Below are positions 63,944 through 64,000 of a DNA stretch of 64,000 bases, one piece after another. Where the stretch lies: the NCBI RefSeq assembly GCF_024158745.1, contig NZ_JAMZAW010000008.1:234435-298434 (forward strand), given 5' to 3'. The number at the start of each line of letters is the position of its first letter. Within the stretch, counting starts at the first letter, position 1. A program made the translations under genes and the position numbers. The notes below the pieces were generated by a model. That model did no database searches. It saw only the letters and a program-made list of their open reading frames with translations, and had not been told where the DNA came from. This stretch comes from Paenibacillus tyrphae (GTDB lineage: Bacteria; Bacillota; Bacilli; Paenibacillales; NBRC-103111).

Positions 63944-64000
63944 TTTTTTCTCTCCTTTACTTCAAAGTAAGGTTAGTATAAACTGAGCAAAAATAAAAAA

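Overview
The window is a chromosomal segment of a spore-forming Bacillota. Paenibacillaceae (Paenibacillus, Cohnella or similar) fits best: GC is moderately high over most of the window, ribosome binding sites are strong AGGAGG type, GTG and TTG starts are frequent, and the landmark genes spoVK, cotE, yneA/lexA, glnR/glnA, hfq/miaA and mutS/mutL lie in an order recalling Bacillus. Genus is inference; there is no rRNA gene, and I saw no tRNA gene or CRISPR array.

Layout. 1-6.7 kb: 5' part of metH (cut by the window edge), mtnD, a HAD phosphatase, and the SOS locus ynzC-yneA/lexA with four SOS boxes between the divergent yneA and lexA. 6.9-16 kb: glnA-glnR, the aluminium-resistance/methionine gamma-lyase-like gene, hflX, a small AT-rich insertion (two unknown genes, an acetyltransferase, a degraded open frame), spoVK, a HAD gene lacking its catalytic N-terminus, and a second acetyltransferase. 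16-24 kb: tatA, a DUF218 protein, a VOC protein, an esterase, a cyclophilin lipoprotein, penicillin-binding protein 1A with a very long Gly/Thr/Pro tail, hfq, miaA and an RsmJ-like methyltransferase. 24-34 kb: mutL, a C-terminal processing protease, mutS, an amidoligase-like protein, cotE and an aromatic-acid-exporter-type membrane protein. 34-46 kb: a DUF4179 secreted protein, an SsuABC/TauABC-type importer, an FAD oxidoreductase, an M32 carboxypeptidase, a HesB-like protein, beta carbonic anhydrase, and a DUF309 - response regulator - histidine kinase operon.

46-58 kb: two small genes; a GH18 enzyme with six unusual N-terminal repeats; a 214-bp fully palindromic MITE-like element inserted in a transcription terminator with 27-bp flanking duplications; a Fur-regulated siderophore importer; a three-gene locus of a Tm-1-like protein, a PEP-hydrolase-family TIM barrel, and an AraC regulator whose sensor domain is a paralogue of that barrel; and a thioredoxin-domain (YyaL/DUF255) gene broken by in-frame stops. 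58-64 kb is visibly AT-rich and accessory: a collagen-like exported or exosporium protein, a secreted beta-propeller, unknown membrane and cytosolic proteins, gene fragments, and a RidA protein at the edge.

Most genes left of 46 kb are ordinary housekeeping. The best candidates for new biology are the palindromic element at 48.9-49.1 kb, the Tm-1-like/PEP-hydrolase/AraC locus at 52.4-56.1 kb, the amidoligase-like gene beside cotE, the repeat-bearing GH18 enzyme, and the collagen/P-domain-like protein. Start codons were chosen by ribosome-binding-site spacing where this differed from the longest open frame.
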